From NCBI GenBank assembly GCA_030247675.1, contig JAOTRX010000007.1, positions 62,001 through 126,000 on the forward strand: DNA of 64,000 nt, written 5' to 3'. The DNA is from Desulforhopalus sp. Its GTDB lineage: Bacteria > Desulfobacterota > Desulfobulbia > Desulfobulbales > Desulfocapsaceae. Every line of letters starts with the position of its first letter. The first letter of the stretch is position 1. This document shows, piece after piece, positions 26,241 to 35,500 of the stretch. Below the pieces are notes generated by a model, which was given only the letters and a program-made list of their open reading frames with translations, was not told where the DNA came from and made no database searches. The position numbers were made by a program, and so were the translations under genes.

Positions 26241-27007
26241 TATCCCTCCATCTCCGCCAGGGCGTTGAGCCGGTCGCAGAATCCCTGGGTTTTGCTCTTG
26301 TTGCCGGCGGTCAAGAGGGCCGCAGGAGGGCCCTGCTCGACTATTTTGCCGCCTTCCATAAAGAGTATTTCATCGGCCAGGTTGGCAATCAGGCTGATCT
26401 GATGGGTGGCCATGATCATGGTCATGCCGTTGACGGCCAATCCCTTGATGACCGCGATTACCTCGCCGATCAATGTCGGATCAAGGGCCGACGTCGGCTC
26501 ATCGAGCAACAGGATTTTAGGGTCCATGGCCAGGGCCCTGGCAATTGCCACCCGCTGTTTCTGCCCGCCTGAAAGCTGGGCCGGATACAGTGATTCTTTG
26601 TCGCCCAGCCCCACCTGTTCAAGCTCCAGCCGGGCCCGCTGTATGGCCTGTTTCTTGTCCAGCTTCTTCACCTTGCGCAGGGCGATGGTGATGTTGTCAA
26701 GGGCGGAAAGGTGGTCGAAGAGATTGAAGTCCTGGAAAATCATCCCAACCTGCTGTCTCAGTCTAGAGAGGTCTTTCTTGCGGCCGTAATCCACCTTCTC
26801 GCTGTCGAGCTCGATCTCACCGGAATCGGGTACGACGAGGCAGTTGATACACTGCAGCAGGGTGCTCTTGCCTCCTCCGGATGGGCCGATAAGGACCTTG
26901 ATCTCACCTTTTGCCAGCCCGAGACTTACCGAGTTGAGAATGGTGATGTTACCGAAGGATTTAGTAATATTGCTGATTTTGAGGACAGGGGGAGTTGGGG
27001 AAATCAT
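26240..27007 (-). CDS. Polar amino-acid ABC transporter ATPase (GlnQ type)
   Basis: 255 residues with every ABC motif: Walker A GPSGGGKST (41-49), Q-loop MIFQDFNLFDH, signature LSGGQKQRVAIARAL, Walker B ILLLDEPTSALDP and the switch His in MATHQIS. It drives uptake through the two flanking permeases. Its ATG overlaps the TGA of the upstream permease (27004-27007), and its stop overlaps the downstream permease start, so all three are coupled. Confidence 0.95.
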   Translation of the reverse strand: MISPTPPVLKISNITKSFGNITILNSVSLGLAKGEIKVLIGPSGGGKSTLLQCINCLVVPDSGEIELDSEKVDYGRKKDLSRLRQQVGMIFQDFNLFDHLSALDNITIALRKVKKLDKKQAIQRARLELEQVGLGDKESLYPAQLSGGQKQRVAIARALAMDPKILLLDEPTSALDPTLIGEVIAVIKGLAVNGMTMIMATHQISLIANLADEILFMEGGKIVEQGPPAALLTAGNKSKTQGFCDRLNALAEMEG

Positions 27008-27684
27008 TGGTTACCATGGTGAGAGTATCCGGGGATACGGACATATTTTTCCAGTTTGCGAAGCGCAATCACGCCGGCCCAGGTGAGCAGGAAATAAATG
27101 ATTCCCGCCGTAATATAGAGCGACAGATGCTGATAGGTGCGGGAAGCCACAAATTGGGTTCTTGCCATAATCTCCGGCGCACCGATGACAAAGGCCAGGG
27201 CGGAATCCTTGAGGATGATGGAATATTCGTTAGACCAGGCCGGGATGGACATTCTCAAAATCTGCGGGAGAATAATACTCTTAATCGCCTGGATATCGCT
27301 CATGCCCAGCGCTCTTGCGGCTTTTAATTGACCTTGGGGCAGCGAGAGTATCGCCCCTCTGAAGATATTTGCTTGATAGGCCCCGGTGGTCATGCCCAGG
27401 ACAATGGTTACCGCGGTAAATGCGCTGAACTGCAAGCCCAGAAAGGTAAGGAGGCCAAAATAAAACAAAAAAAGCAGAACCACTACCGGCACTCCTCTGA
27501 AGATCCAGACATAGGCACTCAACAGATATCGGAGAAATTTATTGCCGTAAACCAGACCGACAGCCATGAACACACCAATGACTAGACCGAGCAACATGGC
27601 CGCAATAACTATTCCACAGGTGAAAAACGACCCTTGGAGCAGGTAAGGCAAGGAATCAATGACTACTGACAGGGCATTGGGCAT
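27004..27684 (-). CDS. Polar amino-acid ABC transporter permease (first)
   Basis: 226 residues of the HisQ/GlnP permease family with an EAA loop (TGAYQANIFRGAILSLPQGQLKAARALGMSDIQAIKSIILPQILR) and about five membrane helices; VFRGVPVVVLLFLFYFG is the usual N-terminal signature. It starts 278 bases downstream of the binding-protein gene. Those bases contain a terminator right after the binding-protein stop, so the permeases are probably expressed at a lower level by read-through or from their own promoter. Confidence 0.92.
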   Translation of the reverse strand: MPNALSVVIDSLPYLLQGSFFTCGIVIAAMLLGLVIGVFMAVGLVYGNKFLRYLLSAYVWIFRGVPVVVLLFLFYFGLLTFLGLQFSAFTAVTIVLGMTTGAYQANIFRGAILSLPQGQLKAARALGMSDIQAIKSIILPQILRMSIPAWSNEYSIILKDSALAFVIGAPEIMARTQFVASRTYQHLSLYITAGIIYFLLTWAGVIALRKLEKYVRIPGYSHHGNQ

Positions 27685-27914
27685 TGGGCTGTCAACTACC
27701 TGGTTTGAGGAAAAAAGGTTTTGGCAAGGATGAATGTGCCGACCCGCTGTGAAGGCGCGACCCTGTTTTCCCAGGCGGCCAAAGACAGAGCAGCGCGAAT
27801 ATCATGTGGCACCATACACCAGAAGAGTATGCCAGCCGGCGGTTTTAATCATACAAAAGAACGACCTTCGATGGGGTAAAGTCAAGCGCCGGATTATTGA
27901 GGGTCTTTTACAAT

Positions 27915-27951
27915 AAAAAGACGGGCGCGGCACAGGGAAGGCCGGCCCGTC
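27915..27951 (-). terminator. Hairpin with T-run after the binding-protein gene
   Basis: On the minus strand GACGGGC (27951-27945) pairs with GCCCGTC (27926-27920), with additional inner CGGC/GCCG pairing, and is followed by TTTTT at 27919-27915. It sits 12 bases after the binding-protein stop. In ABC operons such partial terminators raise the ratio of binding protein to membrane components; this is the likely use here. Confidence 0.8.
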
Positions 27952-27962
27952 GTTGCAGGTTG

Positions 27963-28712
27963 CTATTTATTCAATTCGAATTTATTGATCAATTCCTGCC
28001 ACAGAGGAGTTGCCATTAATTTGGTAAGGGCCTTGTTCACTTTTTCCAGCAGCTCTTTATCTTCTTTGCGAACAGCATAGCCAAATTGTTCGTCAGCCAT
28101 GCCAAAGGTACCGACTATTTGGACTTCTTTTTTGCCGGCAGCATCTTTAGCTGGGGCGTCATCCATGGCAGCAGCGTCGATCCTGCCATTGAGGACATCT
28201 TCTACGGCAAGCGGGGAAGAGCTGTAGTAACGAAGCTCAAAATTCCATTGCTTTTTAGCAGCTTCTTCCTTGAGCCATTTGGCCTCGGACGTTCCCTGCT
28301 GTACACCGACAATCTTTTTGCCCGTAAGAAGTGCGTCAATAGTAAGCGGTGAACCTTTCTTGGTGACCATGACCTGTTTGATAACCCAGTACGGTACGGA
28401 AAAATTGACTTGTTCAGCACGTTCTTTGGTAATGCTCATTCCCGAGGCGATAATATCGATCTTTTTGGTAAGGAGGCTGGTGATGATGCCATCCCATTCG
28501 ATCGCTTGATGGCTGACTTCGACACCTATTTCCTTGGCCACCCAATTCATGACCTCCACGTCGAATCCGCTTGGCTTGCCGGTCTTGTCGATAAAGGCGA
28601 ATGGTGGGAAATTCGCGTCTATACCATTGACGATTTTGTCAGCGCCTACGGCTTGTCCGGCGAATGCCAGAACCAGAATACTACACAGCAGAAGTACATT
28701 CTTTTTAAGCAT
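27963..28712 (-). CDS. Periplasmic amino-acid-binding protein of the ABC transporter
   Basis: 249 residues, SBP family 3. A signal peptide (about 1-23, ending VGA) leads into the binding fold: NGIDANFPPFAFIDKTGKPSGFDVEVMNWVAKEIG is the standard first-lobe signature, with SGMSITKERAEQVNFSVPYW the central ligand segment and GTSEAKWL, GRIDAAAMDD the second lobe. AAGGGG precedes the ATG. The ligand should be a small polar amino acid or relative. It is the first gene of the cluster that continues with two permeases and the ATPase. Confidence 0.93.
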   Translation of the reverse strand: MLKKNVLLLCSILVLAFAGQAVGADKIVNGIDANFPPFAFIDKTGKPSGFDVEVMNWVAKEIGVEVSHQAIEWDGIITSLLTKKIDIIASGMSITKERAEQVNFSVPYWVIKQVMVTKKGSPLTIDALLTGKKIVGVQQGTSEAKWLKEEAAKKQWNFELRYYSSSPLAVEDVLNGRIDAAAMDDAPAKDAAGKKEVQIVGTFGMADEQFGYAVRKEDKELLEKVNKALTKLMATPLWQELINKFELNK

Positions 28713-29056
28713 TTTTCCCCTTCCTTTGTTTTTTGATTTTCTTTTGAAATTTCTTCAAACCTGTTCTTTGGTACACTCTATGAGCAACCCATTCACCATC
28801 ACCAGTGGGTATGCAGTAGAAAACGGGCTACATCCTCAGTGCCCATACCGGCATGAACGGTAGCACTGAGTGGATACGCGTAATCTGCTTGATGTCAAAT
28901 GGCGTGATCATATCTGCTTTTAACGGCTCGGGCAAGTTCTTTGAGGAAGGCTGGGAGGTGAGTTACATATTTATCTCGTCGTTTGCGGGTAGTGAGGCAG
29001 TCATCGGTTGCCTGGTATCGATGCACGCTGTCCTGAGATTTTTACTGTTCGTAGAA
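28713..29056. other. Intergenic region upstream of the binding-protein gene, with a stable hairpin at 28835-28870
   Basis: The region separates two minus-strand genes. It contains CTCAGTGC (28835-28842) paired with GCACTGAG (28863-28870) and an inner stem TACCG/CGGTA (28846-28850 with 28858-28862), leaving a small bulge and a 7-base loop. There is no T-run, so it is not an obvious terminator; a leader element or protein site for the transporter operon is possible. No gene is supported. Confidence 0.5.
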
Positions 29057-30799
29057 CTAGATAAACATAGTCCTGGCATCAAAGCCGACAATCATTGCCC
29101 CCCAATGCCTGCCGTCAATAAAGATCGGCATCGAGAGATCACTGAGAATCTGCCCGGTATCACGCATATAGGTCTGCATCAGCATCGGTTCGGTATGGGA
29201 ACAGCGTCTTTGCTCCGTGGTATTGCTCATAAAAATTCTTTGGTGCCGGCTGTTGAGAAGGTCTTTCTGCGGGTCACCGGTCATTGGCTGGGAGAATTTT
29301 TTATGATGGGTTGCAAGGTAACCGTTCTTATCGATTGCCAGACAGTAAATAGCACCTCCGGTCAGTTCGAGCCTCGCGTCTACAAGCGCTTGCATCTTCT
29401 GGGTGAATCGGTCGGAGTACGAGGAGACATATTTCTGTGGATTGGTTTGCGGAACCTTCTTGTAGTTGGTGTCGAAAATATTTACTCCGTCGTCCTTCAG
29501 TGCTTTCAACTGCTCGGTATACAGTGTGGTCGTCTCATGGCAGAAATTGATGAATTGATCGAATTTGCCTTCGCCGGTCTTTACTGCCGAAACCATGGAT
29601 AACATCTTTTCAGTTACGGTATTAAGAGTCTTGATCGATGCCTCCGAAGACTGCATGTCGTTGGCAATGTCTTGGCTGAGACTGGTTATGCCCTCTACCT
29701 TAGAAGTGACTTCGTTGTTGTTGGTGGACAACTCCTCGATTGCCGAGGCGATTTTCACTAATTCTTCATTGGCCTGTTCGAAATCGGTCACCATGTTTTT
29801 GAAATTCTCAGTAGCCTTATCTAGAATTTCGCCAGTTAGCTTGGAATATTCGCTAATCTCGTCGGTCTCCGCCTGAGTGCGCTTGACAATAGTTATCATG
29901 TCGTTGATATTCGAGGTGATTTCCGCTGTCGCTGGTTGAATTCGTTTGGCCAGATCGCGAACCTCTTCAGCGACAACCGCAAAACCCTTTCCATGCTCTG
30001 CGGCCCTGGCCGCCTCGATAGTGGCGTTCAGCGACAGCAGGCTGGTTTGTTCCGCTATATCGTTTATCAGCGCAACGATGGTGAGAATATGCGAAGAACT
30101 TCGGCCAAGATCATGAACCGTGGCTCGAAAGGATTCGACAGACTGGTTGATCTGTTGCACTTTGCCCGAAACATCAATCATTTCCTCATAGGAGATCTGG
30201 GCCAACTGCAGATCATGGGTGGTCTTGCCGGAAACATACTGGGTGCTTTCCGACACCTCGCGGATGGCGTTGTTTGCCTCGTTGCTGGCGGTGAAAACGG
30301 TTTCCGACAGATTTTTCTGCGCACTTGTTTTTCTGGCAATGCCAGTGACAGAACCGGCTATCTTAGTTGAATCTATGGCAATGTCTATTCCGATATTCCG
30401 GGTATCGGCGATAATTTTTCGCAGCCGCGCCAGAAAGCCGCTGTAGTTTTCATAGACTTTTTTGGCGGCCGGGTTATTCAGTTGAACGGCAGGAACACTC
30501 AAGTCCACACGGCCTTCGTCCAGGGCCGAGAAAATCGAATGCAACTCTCCGGCAAGGGCGCCAAGGCCATGGCGCAGAACGGCAATAGACGCCATGCCAA
30601 CGACCAGGGCCAGAATAAAGAAAAGGCCGGCCAGGGAAAACAGGAAAATCTGCAAATCTGGAAACCACTGGCTAAGCAGTAAGCATCCGGTGCTTAAAAA
30701 ATTCAGCGACAGCAAAAACGCAACGGCACCGCCGATTGCAGATTCAGGGGTAGAAAAAAGTGCAGTACCACAGCGCACCGAAAAGGAATCTTTCGCCAT
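29057..30799 (-). CDS. Methyl-accepting chemotaxis protein with a C-terminal Cache-like sensor
   Basis: The ATG at 30799 follows GGAGG at 6-base spacing (a TTG two codons upstream is in frame), giving 580 residues. Two N-terminal membrane helices (about 25-80) with almost no periplasmic loop are followed by a HAMP-like linker and the signalling coiled-coil. The tip motif contains [41 protein letters not shown]. Unusually, a sensory domain follows the signalling domain (about 445-580): [61 protein letters not shown]. That block is Cache-like and would sense a cytoplasmic signal. There are no che genes nearby. Confidence 0.88.
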   Translation of the reverse strand: MAKDSFSVRCGTALFSTPESAIGGAVAFLLSLNFLSTGCLLLSQWFPDLQIFLFSLAGLFFILALVVGMASIAVLRHGLGALAGELHSIFSALDEGRVDLSVPAVQLNNPAAKKVYENYSGFLARLRKIIADTRNIGIDIAIDSTKIAGSVTGIARKTSAQKNLSETVFTASNEANNAIREVSESTQYVSGKTTHDLQLAQISYEEMIDVSGKVQQINQSVESFRATVHDLGRSSSHILTIVALINDIAEQTSLLSLNATIEAARAAEHGKGFAVVAEEVRDLAKRIQPATAEITSNINDMITIVKRTQAETDEISEYSKLTGEILDKATENFKNMVTDFEQANEELVKIASAIEELSTNNNEVTSKVEGITSLSQDIANDMQSSEASIKTLNTVTEKMLSMVSAVKTGEGKFDQFINFCHETTTLYTEQLKALKDDGVNIFDTNYKKVPQTNPQKYVSSYSDRFTQKMQALVDARLELTGGAIYCLAIDKNGYLATHHKKFSQPMTGDPQKDLLNSRHQRIFMSNTTEQRRCSHTEPMLMQTYMRDTGQILSDLSMPIFIDGRHWGAMIVGFDARTMFI

Positions 30800-31019
30800 G
30801 AACAACCTCCATGTTAAAAACCTTATAAGTTGTTAAGAGTATAGCGTGCTCCCAGAATTATGCAACTCGGCGTGGTTGTTGGGTGCTCGTCGCGGCGGTA
30901 AGAAAATGTTTGCTTGGTTTTCTGAAAAATGACCTGCCTCCGGTGTTCCTGTGAGGTTTTTGTAAGACTTATACCCTACACTCCCGGCATACAGATGAAT
31001 CTCAGCCAGGGAGTGACCT

Positions 31020-31205
31020 ATGAACCCGCAACAGTATGAAGATTTGCTTGTCGAATTGAGCCGATACGGCACAGCACAGATCCGCAAGATAGTCGACGAG
31101 TACCGTAAAGGCCCGCGGCGAAGTGACTGCCAGTACCCTTTCTATGAATTTCTAAAAGAAAAACTGGAAAGAGGAGGGGGCACGAAGAAAAAAAGGCATG
31201 CGTGA
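31020..31205 (+). CDS. Small hypothetical protein (61 residues)
   Basis: A short plus-strand gene with a GGGAG site eight bases before the ATG. The sequence is highly charged and helical (LLVELSRYGTAQIRKIVDEYRKG, FYEFLKEKLERGGG) and ends in a basic tail KKKRHA, which suggests nucleic-acid or protein contact. I recognise no family. It lies divergent from the chemoreceptor gene (30799), separated by 220 bases with no other gene. It is called on ribosome binding site and composition only. Confidence 0.45.
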   Translation: MNPQQYEDLLVELSRYGTAQIRKIVDEYRKGPRRSDCQYPFYEFLKEKLERGGGTKKKRHA

Positions 31206-31234
31206 TGTCCGGGAATTTCGTCGGTGGTGCATGG

Positions 31235-31948
31235 CTATTTTCCCGGATTCTCTTGCGTTTTTATTGATTCGTCAGGAATCTTGGGGAATTTGAGGAGGAG
31301 GTAGCGCGAACCGCCGCCGACCGTGAACAGGCCTTTAATATCGAGTTCCATCTGCAGTCCGACGATTCCGCGGCTGAGATCTATATAATCAATGGCCCAG
31401 CCCTCGGCCATAAACATCTGGCCTACCCCCATCCAGCTTGCATAATACCTGGGCATTGTCACCATCATCCCGCCGTCCACGACCTTCGCCTGGCACTGGT
31501 TCTCCATGACGTACATCGGGGTGCCGATAAATGTTGTTCCCCGGTTGTCCTTGGTGAACTCCAATTGGTTGTCGCTAAGCGATATCTTGCTGAATACATA
31601 GACCGTCCTGCCACCCGTTCCGGGAATCGGCCCACCGAGAACAAAGACGCCGAAGCCATTGTCGGTGCACTCTCTCGACTCTCTGGTCGCAGTACACACG
31701 GGAATTTCCAGACCTTCATTGGTCTTGAGGAGTTGATACAATCCATCGAGCAGCAATTTCCTTTGTGCCTCGGTATCGATATTTTCCTCCTTGGCTGCCG
31801 ATACCAGTTGGAACTGCTCGATGGTGGGGATCTGTACATTGGCGACACAACCCGGAAGCAGGCAGACGATGATGCACAAGAAAAATGCCTTGGCCAGTTG
31901 GCGACTGGCTGGAAAACCCCTGAATGGTAAACGACAAAGCCGGTTCAT
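31235..31948 (-). CDS. Lipoprotein of unknown function
   Basis: 237 residues with GGAGG before the ATG and a lipoprotein signal ending in LLPGC, so Cys about 34 would be lipidated. The mature domain has an Arg/Cys-containing loop (VCTATRESRECTDNGFG), Gly-rich strands (VFVLGGPIPGTGGRTVYVFSK) and a C-terminal strand region (YLLLKFPKIPDES). There is no known family by sight. It is followed, after 115 bases of AT-rich intergenic DNA, by no co-directional gene closer than the PGAP1-like lipoprotein upstream at 32064; the two read in the same direction and may form one unit with that gene first. Confidence 0.6.
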   Translation of the reverse strand: MNRLCRLPFRGFPASRQLAKAFFLCIIVCLLPGCVANVQIPTIEQFQLVSAAKEENIDTEAQRKLLLDGLYQLLKTNEGLEIPVCTATRESRECTDNGFGVFVLGGPIPGTGGRTVYVFSKISLSDNQLEFTKDNRGTTFIGTPMYVMENQCQAKVVDGGMMVTMPRYYASWMGVGQMFMAEGWAIDYIDLSRGIVGLQMELDIKGLFTVGGGSRYLLLKFPKIPDESIKTQENPGK

Positions 31949-32063
31949 TCTGCTCTCCTCCGGTGAAATGAGAAATTATTCTATGAATATCAAGAAATAG
32001 ATTGGAGTTGCGACCCACCTTTCATCTTCTTTTGCACCTTCCTTTGTTGCTGAACCTCGCCGG

Positions 32064-33644
32064 TTAAAGACCGTCACGTTGCGGATACTCCTTGATAAAG
32101 CGCATCCAATCCTTTTCAACCGGAGTGTCAGGGCCCTCCACCCCTTGGATGACCCGGACGAAATGGCTATGGATAGGATCGATCGGTTGTATCCTGCCTG
32201 CCGCCAAGGCCTCCAGCCAATGGCCAATGTTGTGAATGCAGTACTTGCCCAGTGGAGAATAGTCGTCGCCAAGGGGTATCTTGTAGCCTCCTTTGATCAG
32301 TTCATTGATATGGTCGTCTGGATACGGCGGCCGGACAGTTTCAATGATGGCAACGATCCGTTTAATTGCATCGGCATTATTCAGAATGCCGGTATGGGTA
32401 TCGTTGAAACCGAACTGCGCTGTCGATTCGTTTTGCGCATGGGGGCTCAGCTGACTTGACAGCGGTACCACCCCGTCGCTGTTTTCACCGAGCTTAACGG
32501 TATTTTCGTTACCATAGGCATAAAGCAGGTGGAATTCGAGTCCATCGGGAAGTTTTTGGCGACGCAAATGGCGCATGAACTGGCTGTTGGGATCGACATC
32601 CCGCCAGGAAGGAATGACAACCGGCGCCTGGGAGGCCATGGCAGCGGCCGGGTGCCCGCCAAGCGGGCTGGCGATGGTGATGAGGCGGGTGACTTTGGTC
32701 TCTTTTTCCTTGCCGGACCGACGGCTCAAGGCATCGCGCACGACCAGGCCACCCATGCTGTGTGCGACAATCACCATAGGCATAACGGTGCCGAGGTTCA
32801 CGGTGTTTCCGGAAAGAAAGATATTGTAAAACATCTCGCTCAACTGACTCAAATCGTTGCCGGAAGGATAGTGAAAGAACCACGGACGATAGCGGCTGCG
32901 GTCAAGATTTGCCACAATATCCGCGAAATCACGGGCACTGCCGTCGATGCCATGGACAAAGACCACCGGTACTTTGTATCCCTGATCCTCCTCCATCGCA
33001 TAGAACATCATCGGTGCTTCTTCAAGGAAGGCCGCCGGTTCATACATGCCGAGGCTTGCCATCCGCCTCGAAAAGATTTCGTCGTCGAGGTTTCTGATTG
33101 AGCCCTTGGGAAAGAACAGCGATTCGGCCAAGGCCTCGGGTTGCCGCACCTCGGTACGAAAGGTGATGGTGGATCGAAAGACAAACGGGGTATCGAGATC
33201 AATATTGAAATCGCCGAGTACCTTCGCTGGAATCTGGTCCAGGTTCAGTGTCACGGTTTTGCCGCCGACAACCTCGGTTGCATCGAAGTAGCCATCGCGG
33301 TTGAGGTCGCTTACCACCAGGAGCTGGTAGTTTCCTGCCGGCAGGGTCAGGCCGTAATAGGAGTTTATTCGGGAAAAATGGCTGATATCGACCATTTCGC
33401 TTTTTTGATAAAGATCGGAGACGGCAATAACCGCCGTTGCTTCTTCGTTGAGGGCCTTGCCGTTTTCAACCTTGCCGAATACAAAGAAATTGTCGGTTTC
33501 AAGCATATGCTTGTAGAGTCGCTGAGTAGGGGCCTGCTTGCGGAGCATGGAAAGGTGGGTCTGCTTGAGGGTGCTTTCGAGGTACGAGCAGCCGCACATC
33601 GCGAGTAATAGGGGCAAGACAAGAAGAAATCTGGGTAGTATCAT
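32064..33644 (-). CDS. PGAP1-like alpha/beta-hydrolase lipoprotein
   Basis: The frame opens at TTG 33695, but the ATG at 33644 gives a compact lipoprotein signal (FLLVLPLLLAMCGCS), so I use it (526 residues). Residues about 30-220 are beta-rich with a prealbumin-like stretch (GNYQLLVVSDLNRDGYFDATEVVGGKTVTLNLDQI). The hydrolase domain has VVFVHGIDGSARDF (oxyanion region), the nucleophile elbow VAHSMGG, a possible acid in ENSDGVVPLSSQL and His in FNDTHTGI. This combination resembles PGAP1-like or triacylglycerol lipase-type serine esterases. It is likely anchored in the outer membrane; the substrate is unknown. Confidence 0.85.
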   Translation of the reverse strand: MILPRFLLVLPLLLAMCGCSYLESTLKQTHLSMLRKQAPTQRLYKHMLETDNFFVFGKVENGKALNEEATAVIAVSDLYQKSEMVDISHFSRINSYYGLTLPAGNYQLLVVSDLNRDGYFDATEVVGGKTVTLNLDQIPAKVLGDFNIDLDTPFVFRSTITFRTEVRQPEALAESLFFPKGSIRNLDDEIFSRRMASLGMYEPAAFLEEAPMMFYAMEEDQGYKVPVVFVHGIDGSARDFADIVANLDRSRYRPWFFHYPSGNDLSQLSEMFYNIFLSGNTVNLGTVMPMVIVAHSMGGLVVRDALSRRSGKEKETKVTRLITIASPLGGHPAAAMASQAPVVIPSWRDVDPNSQFMRHLRRQKLPDGLEFHLLYAYGNENTVKLGENSDGVVPLSSQLSPHAQNESTAQFGFNDTHTGILNNADAIKRIVAIIETVRPPYPDDHINELIKGGYKIPLGDDYSPLGKYCIHNIGHWLEALAAGRIQPIDPIHSHFVRVIQGVEGPDTPVEKDWMRFIKEYPQRDGL

Positions 33645-33940
33645 GGTCGTTGCAAAGTGTCGGCAGGGCGGAGGATATTTCAGGGCACCCGGCAATTTCT
33701 CATCACAAGGTGACGATATCCAGGATACACGCGGACAGCGTCCTGGTATAATGGCCCAGAAATCTTACACTAGATTTGGCCGGGAGGGCATCCAGTTTTC
33801 ATCGATTTTTCAATAGTACAGGAAGCAGCCAGATACTGCCGAGTCGGCATAGTGTTGCCTGTGAGGCTGTTTCCGCCGCTGCTGGTCATTGCCGGAGCGC
33901 GGTCGTTTAGTACCTTAAGCTGTTTTTCCAGGGAGCAACA

Positions 33941-34276
33941 ATGAGTATTAAAAATGTTGTTTTTATTGTCGTTTTTGCCGCTTTTATCGTTTACTACGCC
34001 TCCGTCAATAAGGATTTGAGTGGCTATGGCAACGAAGCGGTTACCTTTGTCCAGAACCATGTGCGTCAGCAACTGCCAAATCCTGGCAATGCCCATTTCG
34101 AAATGGCCAAACCGCCGGTGGTTTATGGCGGGGAAGGTAAGTACGAGGTGCGGGGAGTGGTTGAATACCGTAATGATTCCGGTAAGGTGGTTCGTTCCAG
34201 CTATCTCGCTGTTGCTGTGTTTTCGGGTAAAGAAGGCGTCGATTTTACTCTCGAAAAGTTTGAAATGCAGGAATAA
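33941..34276 (+). CDS. Small membrane-anchored or secreted protein of unknown function
   Basis: 111 residues with a GGGAG site. An N-terminal hydrophobic helix (VVFIVVFAAFIVYYA) is followed by a compact domain: a helix (YGNEAVTFVQNHVRQQLPNP) and several strands (KYEVRGVVEYRNDSGKVVRSSYLAVAVFS, GVDFTLEKFEM). The strand pattern suits a small periplasmic ligand- or protein-binding domain; I recognise no family. The 296 bases between this gene and the divergent hydrolase gene hold no other gene. Confidence 0.65.
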   Translation: MSIKNVVFIVVFAAFIVYYASVNKDLSGYGNEAVTFVQNHVRQQLPNPGNAHFEMAKPPVVYGGEGKYEVRGVVEYRNDSGKVVRSSYLAVAVFSGKEGVDFTLEKFEMQE

Positions 34277-34364
34277 TACCCCGTCGGAGGTGGCCCTATC
34301 CGATTAAGCGACAGGCCTCCAGAGGCGGGGTATGGTAATGGACCAAGGCGAAAACGCCATGCTG

Positions 34365-34631
34365 CTATTTCGACAGGCGTTTGGAAATCCGGTTGTAGGT
34401 TTCCTTCAGCTCCTCGCCGACGATCTTGGTCTTGGCTATGAAGTCGTCTGAAGTTTCCACCGCATCATCGGCTATCTCAGACGCCTTCGCCTTCACCTGA
34501 CGCCACTTCTTCTCCGCCTCTTCATACTCCTTTTTGGCGTCCATCGAGGCGAGGTGGATCTTCAGGTTTATTTCATCCCGTTCCATTTTCAGTTTTTCGA
34601 TGAGTCTGTTGACCTCTTCCTTCATATCCAT
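34365..34631 (-). CDS. Small coiled-coil protein of unknown function
   Basis: 88 residues, GAGG site, almost entirely charged heptad-type helix (MKEEVNRLIEKLKMERDEINLKIHLASMDAKKEYEEAEKKWRQVKAK...). It has no Cys and no membrane segment. The pattern resembles short conserved coiled-coil proteins of sulfate reducers annotated only as hypothetical. It is followed on the same strand by the adjacent short gene at 34661-34867 located upstream, so they may be transcribed together. Confidence 0.6.
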   Translation of the reverse strand: MDMKEEVNRLIEKLKMERDEINLKIHLASMDAKKEYEEAEKKWRQVKAKASEIADDAVETSDDFIAKTKIVGEELKETYNRISKRLSK

Positions 34632-34660
34632 AGCTATCCTCGTATGTGATGTTGTTGTCT

Positions 34661-34867
34661 TTAGGCGATTATATCAATTATTTGACCAGTGGTGCCGGTG
34701 CCGGCCGCGACCGGGACGCCGTCGGCTGGCGCTGGCGTTGGGGCCTGGGTCCCTGCTAGGGTCTGGATAAGAAGCTCCAGGGCAAGTTCCGGCTGCTTAT
34801 TGGCCGAGCGCAGTATAGATATCCCAGCGGAATATTGGGCTGCGCTGATGCTGTTACTGGTATCCAT
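34661..34867 (-). CDS. Small YjfB-like (putative motility protein family) protein
   Basis: 68 residues. The N-terminal half ISAAQYSAGISILRSANKQPELALELLIQTL has the layout of the YjfB family: a short start, helix with 'S-A-I-S-L-K-A' spacing, then helix. The C-terminal half is Ala/Pro/Gly-rich (APTPAPADGVPVAAGTGTTG). YjfB proteins are called putative motility proteins because they occur near flagellar genes, but none lies here. An AGG site stands before the ATG. The assignment is by general pattern only. Confidence 0.5.
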   Translation of the reverse strand: MDTSNSISAAQYSAGISILRSANKQPELALELLIQTLAGTQAPTPAPADGVPVAAGTGTTGQIIDIIA

Positions 34868-35500
34868 TTGTTCTACCTGGTATTGCCCGTGTAAGCCTTG
34901 TTGGCGATCGTCGCTGTGCTGGCGTGCCGCTTATTTGCCGATGTGCCCCATCCCGATGCGCACTGTTACAGTATCCATTGACGTATTGACAATGGTGTTT
35001 CCTCATTTCTCTGCTAAAGGTAAGCTTTCCCGGCCAACAAGTCAAAAAAACAGAGGGCATTGCAGATAACAATTTTCCCAAGGAGGTGATACAGCATCGA
35101 CATCTCCAGCCATGCTTGCAGTAAATGGCATCTCAGAGAATTCACTGTTTGTTTTAGGACAAGCAAGAGGTTCAACCCGGCAGTTCCCGGCCTAATAACG
35201 ACGATACTCCGCAAGATACTAATATTGCATGCAATTTTTAAATGGTTCGTGCAGTAATTTGTCCCTTGTGCAAACTCTGCGGCCCTGGGAGTATCAACTT
35301 TCCATTGTTCTATGGAAAAAAGGCTGCTCAGATGCTAAAAAAATCATTATATCAACCGATAACGCAGAGTATCAAAGAAGATTCTAGTCTTTGGCTATTG
35401 CGAAATTGGCAAGAGTCTGGTTGCAAATTTCTCAATTGGCGTCTACTATTTTAGATACACATTTCTTGATATACATAGTATGTGAATTCGTGAGGTTGGC
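34868..35500. other. 633-base intergenic region without a supported gene
   Basis: No open frame here has both a ribosome binding site and protein-like sequence. Notable bases are an orphan AAGGAGGTGAT at about 35082 with no start codon behind it, and a 12-base palindrome ATTGCATGCAAT at 35224-35235. The part from 35320 on is AT-rich and probably contains the promoter of the DUF1566 gene. I cannot assign a structured RNA. Confidence 0.3.

Noticed and set aside
28853..29602. Long plus-strand frame (249 codons) opposite the chemoreceptor gene
   Set aside because: It lies antisense to strong methyl-accepting chemotaxis sequence; its translation has no family features and no ribosome binding site.
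35082..35096. AAGGAGGTGAT motif resembling an exceptional Shine-Dalgarno or the end of 16S rRNA
   Set aside because: No start codon follows at a useful distance and no rRNA sequence surrounds it.
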